Part shown: positions 57,894-64,000 of the stretch, one piece after another
Layout of the letters: every line of letters starts with the position of its first letter
Numbering within the stretch: position 1 is the stretch's first letter
Assembly (NCBI GenBank): GCA_016793865.1
Contig: JAEULJ010000001.1
Coordinates: forward strand, 62,001 to 126,000
Length of the DNA stretch: 64,000 nt
Direction: 5' to 3'
From: Altererythrobacter sp.
GTDB lineage: Bacteria; Pseudomonadota; Alphaproteobacteria; Sphingomonadales; Sphingomonadaceae
Program-made: the position numbers and the translations under genes
The notes under the pieces: generated by a model
Told to the model about the DNA's origin: nothing
Seen by the model: the letters and a program-made list of their open reading frames with translations, nothing else
Database searches by the model: none

Positions 57894-58565
57894 TCACCCG
57901 ATCAGACCCTCGCCCTCGGGCAGGATGGCGCCCAGCATCAGCGCGCCATCGTCCAGCCGGTACTGCAAGGTTCCGCCGCACTCCCTGGCCAGCAGATGGA
58001 TCATGTGCGCCGCCGCGGTGCGGCTGGACAATTCGCGCGCCGCCAGCGTGCCTTCCAGCGCGTGGCCCAGCGTCTGGTCGAAGGCGACCTTGGGGCCGCT
58101 GGCGCGAACCACGATCTCGCAGGTGTAGCCGGCCCCGTCGGCGCGGCGTTCGGCCCCCACCATCAGCGTGCCTCCCCGCACCAGCGAATCCACCGCGATC
58201 TGAGCGAAATTGAGCATCACCTTGACCGCGGGCTTCGCCAGATTGGCATCCGCGAGCGCCCATTCCATTTCGATGCGCCCCTTGTCGGCGGCCAGCGCGG
58301 CGATCAGCTCCCGTGCCTCGGCCGCCGGTACCCGGTCGCCGAAGCCGCCCGCGGCCCCGAAGGCGAGGCGGAAAAACTTCAGCTTGTTGGTGGCGATGCC
58401 GGCGCTCTGCTCCAGCAGGTCCACGCAGTTCTGCCGCATCGCCGGATCGCTTTCCGTGGCGAGCAGCTCCAGCCCGTTGGCGAAGGCACCCACGGGGGAA
58501 AGCAGGTCATGGCACAGCCGCGAGCACATCATTGCGGCAAGATCGGTCTGGGATGTATCGGTCAT
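57894..58565 (-). CDS. chpT: ChpT histidine phosphotransferase
   Basis: The product is 223 aa from ATG at 58565. The dimerising helical hairpin carries the phospho-accepting His in SRLCHDLLSPVGAFANGLEL, and the rest is a degenerate HATPase-like domain. In Caulobacter ChpT relays phosphate from CckA to CtrA and CpdR. It shares the window with gcrA but is not adjacent. Confidence 0.93.
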   Translation of the reverse strand: MTDTSQTDLAAMMCSRLCHDLLSPVGAFANGLELLATESDPAMRQNCVDLLEQSAGIATNKLKFFRLAFGAAGGFGDRVPAAEARELIAALAADKGRIEMEWALADANLAKPAVKVMLNFAQIAVDSLVRGGTLMVGAERRADGAGYTCEIVVRASGPKVAFDQTLGHALEGTLAARELSSRTAAAHMIHLLARECGGTLQYRLDDGALMLGAILPEGEGLIG

Positions 58566-58600
58566 GGTATCCGGCGGTCGGCAAAGCGTTGCCTGTTCGC

Positions 58601-58996
58601 TTACGCGGCTGCGCGGCGATAGGGAAGCGGCACCATCCCGCCCTCCCCCGCGCGCCACAGCTCGACCCGCCCTTCCCCCGCGATCGCCCATATCATGCCG
58701 TCGGCCGCGGCCAGCGCACGGTCCGTGGCGGATGGCCGGGGCGGCCCGGCGGGGTGCGAATGATAATAGCCCACCAGGCGCGCGCCTCCGCCACGCATGG
58801 CCCGGTGCGCGTCGACCAGCGCTTGCGGGTCGATCTCGAAGTGGGTGGCGGGCGTGGGGTGGATATTGGCAGCCGGCCGGTGCTCGGTGACGGCGGAATC
58901 GGTGCCGAACAGCAGGCCGCAGCATTCCCGCGGATGGGCGGCGCGCGCTTCGGCCAGAAGGGCATCGAGCACCGCGCTTGTCACCTCGATGGCCAT
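58601..58996 (-). CDS. M67 (JAMM/MPN) family metallopeptidase
   Basis: A 131-aa protein with the JAMM zinc motif YYHSHPAGPPRPSATD and an upstream HPRECCGLLFG segment that supplies the conserved Glu. ATG at 58996 is chosen because the next gene starts on the other strand 17 bases away. Bacterial members often act on C-terminal peptides of sulfur-carrier or ubiquitin-like proteins. The target is not visible here. Confidence 0.88.
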   Translation of the reverse strand: MAIEVTSAVLDALLAEARAAHPRECCGLLFGTDSAVTEHRPAANIHPTPATHFEIDPQALVDAHRAMRGGGARLVGYYHSHPAGPPRPSATDRALAAADGMIWAIAGEGRVELWRAGEGGMVPLPYRRAAA

Positions 58997-59012
58997 CGCC
59001 CATGTCCCTAGC

Positions 59013-59960
59013 ATGTCCGCGCCCGAGGTCATCGAGGGAATCATCGCCGCGCCCGGCCGGCTCGACAAGGCGCTGGCCGAGGCGAGCGGCCTGTCGCGCG
59101 AGCGGGTGAAGGCGCTTCTGGGCGAAGGCGCGGTGCGGATCGAGGGCCGGGCCGCGACCAACGCTTCCGCCAAGGTGGCGCCGGGGGCGTCCTTCGCGAT
59201 CGCCCTGCCCCCCACCGCGCCGCTGGAGGCCGCGCCGCAGGACATCCCGCTCTCCATCGCGTTCGAGGACGATCACCTGATCGTTGTCGACAAGCCCGCC
59301 GGCATGGTGGTGCACCCCGCCGCCGGCAATCGCGACGGCACGCTGGTCAACGCGCTGCTCCACCATTGCGCGGGCGCCCTGTCGGGCATCAACGGGGTCG
59401 CCCGGCCCGGCATAGTCCACCGCATCGACAAGGATACTTCCGGCCTGCTGGTTGTGGCCAAGACCGACGCCGCGCACGAGGGGCTGGCGGCGCAGTTCGC
59501 CGCCCACACGATCGAGCGCCGCTATCTGGCGGTCTGCGCCGGCCACCCCTCCCCGCCCGAAGGGACGGTGGCAACCCGCATCGGCCGCTCCGACGCCGAC
59601 CGCAAGAAGATGGCCGTGCTCGCGGGCGACAGCAGGCGCGGCAAGCACGCCGTCACGCATTTCCGCACCCTGCGCCGCCTGGGCGGCCATGCGGCGCTGA
59701 TCGAGTGCCGGCTGGAGACAGGGAGAACCCACCAGGTGCGCGTTCACTGCGCGTCAATCGGCCATCCGCTATTGGGCGATCCTGTCTATGGCCGCACCCC
59801 CAGGGCCCTCAGGCCATTGCTCGATCATCTCGGCTTCCGCCGCCAGGCGCTTCACGCCGCGACGCTCGGCTTCGGCCATCCGGTCACGGGGGAACCGCTT
59901 TCGTTTTCGGCGGAGCTGCCGGCGGATATGGAGGAACTGATCGACGAAGCCGCTCGTTGA
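59013..59960 (+). CDS. rluD: 23S rRNA pseudouridine synthase (RluD type)
   Basis: A 315-aa protein with an N-terminal S4 domain (RLDKALAEASGLSRERVK) and the RluA-family catalytic domain: GIVHRIDKDTSGLLVVAKT with the catalytic Asp, and ETGRTHQVRVHCASIGHPL. The N-terminus is short. ATG at 59013 is divergent from the M67 gene with a 16-base gap. Confidence 0.93.
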   Translation: MSAPEVIEGIIAAPGRLDKALAEASGLSRERVKALLGEGAVRIEGRAATNASAKVAPGASFAIALPPTAPLEAAPQDIPLSIAFEDDHLIVVDKPAGMVVHPAAGNRDGTLVNALLHHCAGALSGINGVARPGIVHRIDKDTSGLLVVAKTDAAHEGLAAQFAAHTIERRYLAVCAGHPSPPEGTVATRIGRSDADRKKMAVLAGDSRRGKHAVTHFRTLRRLGGHAALIECRLETGRTHQVRVHCASIGHPLLGDPVYGRTPRALRPLLDHLGFRRQALHAATLGFGHPVTGEPLSFSAELPADMEELIDEAAR

Positions 59961-59975
59961 AATCGACGAAACCCG

Positions 59976-60004
59976 CTTCAATCGCACCTTCGCCAACCCT
60001 ATAT
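59976..60004 (+). promoter_or_regulatory. Candidate heat-shock promoter of rpoH
   Basis: CTTCAA, 15 bases, then CCCTATAT lies 80 bases upstream of rpoH. This resembles the alphaproteobacterial sigma-32 pattern (CTTGAA, spacer, CCTATAT), with one mismatch in the -35. Autoregulation of rpoH by RpoH occurs in other alphaproteobacteria. Confidence 0.4.
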
Positions 60005-60084
60005 ATGCAAGAGCGGCCCGACCGCCGGACGCCCATCAGGGGTCCGCGCACCAGAGGCTGGCAGATGAAAGGTCAGGGATACCA

Positions 60085-60987
60085 GTGACTAACAACAAGA
60101 GTTTGAGCGTCCCGGCGCTTGGCGGCGAGCAGAGCCTCAACCGCTATCTCTCCGAAATCAAGAAATTCCCCGTGCTCACGCCGGAGCAGGAATACATGCT
60201 CGCCAAGCGTTACCAGGAGCATGAGGATCCCGAGGCCGCGGCCCAGCTCGTCACCAGCCACCTGCGGCTGGTGGCCAAGATCGCCATGGGTTACCGCGGC
60301 TACGGCCTGCCGGTCGCCGATCTCATCTCCGAAGGCAATGTCGGCCTGATGCAGGGCGTCAAGAAGTTCGAACCCGATCGCGGCTTTCGCCTCGCCACCT
60401 ATGCGATGTGGTGGATCAAGGCGAGCATGCAGGAATTCATCCTGCGGAGCTGGAGCCTGGTCAAGATGGGCACCACGGCGGCTCAGAAGAAGCTGTTCTT
60501 CAACCTGCGGCGGATGAAGCGCGAGTTGGAAGCGTACGAGGATTCCGATCTCCACCCCGACGATGTCGCCAAGATCGCCACCGACCTCGGCGTGCCCGAG
60601 CAGGAGGTGATCAACATGAACCGCCGCATGATGATGGGCGGCGACGGATCGCTGAACGCCCCGCTGCGCGGCGGCGAGGATGGCGCCGGCGAATGGCAGG
60701 ACTGGCTGACCGACGACCGCCCGCTGCAGGACGAGACGGTGGCCGAGGACCAGGAGGCGAGCCTGCGCCACGCCATGCTGGCCGAGGCGATGGAGAGCCT
60801 CAACGAGCGCGAGAAGCACATCCTGACCGAGCGGCGGCTGACCGACAATCCGCAGACGCTGGAAGAGCTGAGCCAGGTCTATGACGTCAGCCGCGAACGC
60901 ATCCGCCAGATCGAGGTGCGTGCCTTCGAGAAGCTCCAGAAGGCGATGCAGCGGCTCGCGGGCGAGAAGCTGATGCTGGCGGCCTGA
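60085..60987 (+). CDS. rpoH: RNA polymerase heat-shock sigma factor RpoH
   Basis: A 300-aa sigma-32. GTG at 60085 is the start that gives the usual MTNNKSLSVPALGGEQSLNR. Motifs: region 2 HLRLVAKIAMGYRGYGLPVA and FRLATYAMWWIKASMQEFIL, the RpoH-specific box QKKLFFNLRRMK, and region 4 LEELSQVYDVSRERIRQIEV. It directs heat-shock gene transcription. The upstream reading frame beginning at ATG 60065 ends after 7 codons. Confidence 0.97.
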   Translation: MTNNKSLSVPALGGEQSLNRYLSEIKKFPVLTPEQEYMLAKRYQEHEDPEAAAQLVTSHLRLVAKIAMGYRGYGLPVADLISEGNVGLMQGVKKFEPDRGFRLATYAMWWIKASMQEFILRSWSLVKMGTTAAQKKLFFNLRRMKRELEAYEDSDLHPDDVAKIATDLGVPEQEVINMNRRMMMGGDGSLNAPLRGGEDGAGEWQDWLTDDRPLQDETVAEDQEASLRHAMLAEAMESLNEREKHILTERRLTDNPQTLEELSQVYDVSRERIRQIEVRAFEKLQKAMQRLAGEKLMLAA

Positions 60988-61057
60988 ACCCGGCGGCATT
61001 GCCGGTGGTGGCGGGTGTCGGCGCTTCCACGCGCTCGGCCCGCCTCCTGCGGACGGA

Positions 61058-61915
61058 TCAGACCTCGTGCGAGACCGGCACCGAGACGCGCTCGGCCCGT
61101 GCCAGCTGGCGGTGGACCGACGAGATCACCGCAAAGCCGACAGCTATCAGCACCGAATAGACCGCACCCGACAACAGCGCGCCGAGGATCGCCGCGAGTT
61201 CGGCGCCCGGCAGCGCCGTCACCAGACCGATCAACAGGCCGATAACCTGCGAGATCACGAAGAAAGCCGCGAACAGCAGGACGTAGAAGAACACCAGCCG
61301 CAACCCGTTGCCGCCGGTCAGCCGCCACGAACGGCGCAGCGCCGCCACCGGATTGGGTATCCGTTCGATCGCGATCGACGCGCCGCTCAGCGACAGGCGC
61401 GTCATCAGCCAGACGATCACCGGTAGCGCGAACACCGCAAGCGTTCCCGCGACCGTCCGCGAGCCCGTGAGCGCCCCCAGCAGGATGGCCAGGAACAGCG
61501 CCAGTGTCGTGGCCAGCGCGGTCAGAACCTGCGCCCCGACGCTGGACAACAGGAAAGCGCCGCCGCGACGCACCGCTTCGCCAACCGTGGGCCGGGCGGG
61601 ATCGCCCACCACCGCCATCACCGCGGTGCCGCCCGCCGTCTGAACCACAGCCAGCAGCGCGGCCGCCCACCAGTAATCGGCGATAAAGCCTCTCACCGCC
61701 GCCATCAGCGCCGGGGTCGTCTCTCCCGAAGGACCGGCCAGGCCGGAGAAATCGGGAATCGGCACCAGCAGCAGGAACAGCACATGGGGGAGGAAGAAAA
61801 ACACTCCCGTCAGCACCAGCACGACCTCGCGGTTGAGCGCCATCAGCCGGACCGCCTGGTCCCATGCCGCGTTGAGATCGAGTTTCGTGTTGGCAGGGGC
61901 GCGTGTCGGGATCAT
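61058..61915 (-). CDS. Membrane protein with GPDPase-type membrane domain
   Basis: A 285-aa protein from ATG at 61915, with about six hydrophobic segments. It resembles the membrane domain of glycerophosphoryl diester phosphodiesterase (GDPD membrane-spanning family), without the catalytic GDPD domain. Motifs are [20 protein letters not shown] and [20 protein letters not shown]. Function unknown. Divergent from lipB. Confidence 0.8.
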   Translation of the reverse strand: MIPTRAPANTKLDLNAAWDQAVRLMALNREVVLVLTGVFFFLPHVLFLLLVPIPDFSGLAGPSGETTPALMAAVRGFIADYWWAAALLAVVQTAGGTAVMAVVGDPARPTVGEAVRRGGAFLLSSVGAQVLTALATTLALFLAILLGALTGSRTVAGTLAVFALPVIVWLMTRLSLSGASIAIERIPNPVAALRRSWRLTGGNGLRLVFFYVLLFAAFFVISQVIGLLIGLVTALPGAELAAILGALLSGAVYSVLIAVGFAVISSVHRQLARAERVSVPVSHEV

Positions 61916-61957
61916 CGCCCCTTGATAAGCGCGCGGCGAGGCACCACGCAATCGCCG

Positions 61958-62629
61958 ATGCCCGCCGCGCCGCCCGATTCCATCGAAATTCGCCGCGAAA
62001 GCGCGGTTGTGCCCTATCGCGATGCGCTCGCCGCGATGGAAACGCGCAACGCCGCGATCGCTGCGGGGATGGAACGCGAGCTGATCTGGCTGCTCGAGCA
62101 TCCGCCGGTCTACACGGCGGGGACCAGCGCGGCGGCGCCCGAGCTGATCGACCCGCGCTTCGACGTGGTCGAGGCCGGGCGCGGCGGGCGCTACACCTAT
62201 CACGGGCCGGGGCAGCGGGTCGGCTATGTCCTGCTCGATCTCAGGGAACGCGGGCGCGACGTGCGCTGCTTCGTGAATGCGCTCGAAGGCTGGGTGATCG
62301 CCGCGCTCGGAGAAATCGGGCTGGAGGCGTGGCGCGCACCGGGGCGGATCGGCATCTGGACCGATGGGCCCGGGGGGCGCGAGGCGAAGATCGGCGCCAT
62401 CGGCGTGCGTGTGCGGCGCTGGGTCACGATGCACGGCTTTTCGGTCAACATCGCGCCCGATCTGGCGCATTTCACCGGCATCGTGCCCTGCGGCATCGAC
62501 AGTTTCGGCGTCACCAGCCTGGCCGAGCTCGGGATCGATCTTGCGCCCGATGCTTTCGATACGGCATTGCTGGCGGCGTTTCCCCGCTTCCTCGCCTCGC
62601 TGGAGGGTTCCTCATGCGCCTCGTCCTGA
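61958..62629 (+). CDS. lipB: Lipoyl(octanoyl) transferase
   Basis: A 223-aa enzyme that moves octanoyl from acyl-carrier protein to lipoyl domains. Family motifs are present: [39 protein letters not shown] with the conserved Lys, and FTGIVPCGI with the catalytic Cys. Downstream small lipoprotein overlaps it by 16 bases. Confidence 0.96.
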   Translation: MPAAPPDSIEIRRESAVVPYRDALAAMETRNAAIAAGMERELIWLLEHPPVYTAGTSAAAPELIDPRFDVVEAGRGGRYTYHGPGQRVGYVLLDLRERGRDVRCFVNALEGWVIAALGEIGLEAWRAPGRIGIWTDGPGGREAKIGAIGVRVRRWVTMHGFSVNIAPDLAHFTGIVPCGIDSFGVTSLAELGIDLAPDAFDTALLAAFPRFLASLEGSSCASS

Positions 62630-62955
62630 CAGTTATCGCCGCCGCCCTGCTGTCGTCATGCGGCGCGGCGGACGATGCCCCGCCCGAACGGGCCAATGCC
62701 GCCGGCCAGGTGCTCGGCGGGCAGGTGACGGATGACATGCTGCCGCTCGACACCGCCCGCTCGGTTTCGCCGGCCGGGCGGAGCGGCCCGGAAGCTTCGG
62801 GCGCCGCCCGGGGAGCGTCCGACGCGGCCGATCCCGCCGATGCCGCGCCAGACCTGCCGGTGCCGCAGATGACCGACGGGAGCGAGACCCCCGCCCCGCC
62901 CGCGACACCGCCCCCCGCCGCCGGCCCCGGCCCGAGCCGCGAAGAAGGGGCATGA
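62614..62955 (+). CDS. Small proline-rich lipoprotein
   Basis: A 113-aa protein with a clean lipobox ([14 protein letters not shown]) and a low-complexity Ala, Pro, Gly-rich body. ATG at 62614 follows TGGAGGG inside lipB and overlaps it by 16 bases, which implies translational coupling. The function is not recognised. Confidence 0.8.
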   Translation: MRLVLTVIAAALLSSCGAADDAPPERANAAGQVLGGQVTDDMLPLDTARSVSPAGRSGPEASGAARGASDAADPADAAPDLPVPQMTDGSETPAPPATPPPAAGPGPSREEGA

Positions 62956-63012
62956 CCGCCGCCGCCGGGCACGCTAGGGCCGATTGTCCGCAGAGTTGAA
63001 CGAACCGCCTCA

Positions 63013-64000
63013 TTGTCCAAGTTCTTCCCCGCCATCGATCGCTATATCGCGCGGCTCGTCATCATGCCGATGCTGGGTGTGTTCGCGCTCGCCACCAGCC
63101 TGCTGGTGCTGGACAAGCTCCAGCGGCTGCTGAACTTCGTGGCGGTGCAGGGCGGCCCGGCCAGCGTTGTGGTCAAGATGCTCGCCGCACTGATGCCCGA
63201 ATACGCCAGCCTCGCCATTCCGCTGGGGCTGATGCTCGGCACGCTGCTCGCCTTCCGCAAGCTGGCGATCAGCAGCGAGCTGGACGTGATGCGCGGGGTC
63301 GGCTGGTCCTATGGCCGGCTGCTGCGCGTCCCCTATATCATCACCGCCGTGCTGATGGCCGCCAATCTGGCGATCGTGTTCTATGTCCAGCCGGTCGCCC
63401 GCTACTACTACGAACAGCTCGACTACCAGCTCAAGTCCGGCGCGTTGGGCGCCTCCATCAAGGTGGGGGAGTTCACCACCCTGGCCGACAAGATGGCGCT
63501 CAGGATCGAGGACAGCCAGGATAACGGCCGCCGCCTCCAGGGCATCTTCGCCCGCGTGACGGACGGCGGCGGGCAGGTGCTCTCCATCTCGGCGCGCGAG
63601 GGCACATTTCTTGCCACCAGCGACAACCCCAACACCATCATACTTCGCCTGCTCGACGGCACAATCGTGCAGGACCGCGCCGGCCCCGCGGGCACGCCCC
63701 GGGTACTGACCTTCGTCCGCCACGACCTGCCGATCGACCTGCCGCGCGTCGAAGCGTTCCGCGAACGCGGGGGCAAGGAACGCGAGTATATCCTGCCCGA
63801 GCTGCTGCGTATGGGATGGGGTGCGGAAAACCCGGAAATCATGCGCGATGCCAGCGTGGCGAGCTTCAACTATCGCATGGTCGAGGTGGCCATGATGGCG
63901 CTGCTGCCGCTGCTGGCGGTGGCGCTGGCGATCCCGCCCAAGCGATCGACGAGCGCGCTCGGCGTCTTCGTCTCCATCGTCATGGTGGTCAGCTACCACA
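63013..64000 (+). CDS. lptF: LPS export permease LptF (partial, 3' end beyond window)
   Basis: Open for 329 codons to the window end. A YjgP/YjgQ-family permease: FFPAIDRYIARLVIMPML at the N-terminus, first membrane helices, SLAIPLGLMLGTLLAFRKLA and ISSELDVMRGVGWSYGRLLR, then a jellyroll periplasmic domain. TTG at 63013 is the probable start (an ATG at 63064 would remove the conserved IDRYIA). With LptB and LptG it extracts LPS from the inner membrane. Confidence 0.9.
   Translation, partial: MSKFFPAIDRYIARLVIMPMLGVFALATSLLVLDKLQRLLNFVAVQGGPASVVVKMLAALMPEYASLAIPLGLMLGTLLAFRKLAISSELDVMRGVGWSYGRLLRVPYIITAVLMAANLAIVFYVQPVARYYYEQLDYQLKSGALGASIKVGEFTTLADKMALRIEDSQDNGRRLQGIFARVTDGGGQVLSISAREGTFLATSDNPNTIILRLLDGTIVQDRAGPAGTPRVLTFVRHDLPIDLPRVEAFRERGGKEREYILPELLRMGWGAENPEIMRDASVASFNYRMVEVAMMALLPLLAVALAIPPKRSTSALGVFVSIVMVVSYH

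Noticed and set aside
63064-64000. ATG at 63064 as the lptF start
   Set aside because: It would remove the conserved N-terminal IDRYIA segment, so TTG at 63013 was preferred.

Overview
The window is a high-GC alphaproteobacterial chromosome, most likely a member of Sphingomonadales. The pointers are GcrA and ChpT (alphaproteobacterial cell-cycle regulators), a DUF1476 ATPase-inhibitor protein, a CrtZ-type carotenoid hydroxylase, a carotenoid oxygenase, two large TonB-dependent receptors, a psp stress operon with divergent pspF, and the classical rimP-nusA-ylxR-infB-rbfA and truB-rpsO-pnp order. No database search was possible. Family names come from motifs, lengths and gene order.

Region 1 (1-8196) is one end of an integrated element in a tRNA-Ser(CGA) gene. 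From the tRNA inward it holds a P4-type tyrosine integrase, a DUF5818-like small protein, a lytic transglycosylase, a Toprim primase-like protein and a strawberry-notch-type helicase. The helicase is broken near position 1320, where it joins out of frame the C-terminal part of a large ParB-like protein that runs off the left edge. The element therefore looks like a decayed integrative or conjugative island.

Region 2 (8374-22903) is core genome: hspQ, an ABC-2 permease, gcrA, a DUF1993 gene, a SpeE-like gene, then a long minus-strand information-processing block (rimP, nusA, ylxR, infB, rbfA, tdk, an M50 protease, truB, rpsO, pnp). truB carries an in-frame palindromic insertion, and the rbfA-infB gap is packed with hairpins.

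Region 3 (23067-28031) is a phage-shock locus. pspF is divergent from a sigma-54 promoter that reads into a 50-aa membrane protein, pspA, pspB and pspC. These are followed by seven translationally coupled small membrane-protein genes. Five of the seven carry a signature of the form (L/V)ERI(V/A)TD in a helix resembling the PspB C-terminus, and a sixth carries a degenerate copy. This array is the best candidate here for an under-described system.

Region 4 (28173-47628) is mixed metabolism: sufE, a phytase-like esterase coupled to a TonB receptor, crtZ, a thioesterase, leuC and leuD with a tiny membrane gene between them, a quinone oxidoreductase, DUF1476, bolA and monothiol glutaredoxin genes, and a Nudix hydrolase. 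It continues with a beta-helix lipoprotein plus TonB receptor preceded by Pho-box-like repeats, a LytTR regulator, DUF2141, a Tat-exported carotenoid oxygenase and tRNA-Arg(TCT).

Region 5 (47691-64000) starts with a queuosine-precursor-type transporter and then a minus-strand VirB-type T4SS operon (virB1-2-3-4-6-9-10-11; no virB5, virB7, virB8 or virD4 visible). It ends with rnpB, ampD, chpT, an M67 peptidase, rluD, rpoH, a GPDPase-like membrane protein, lipB, a lipoprotein and the start of lptF.
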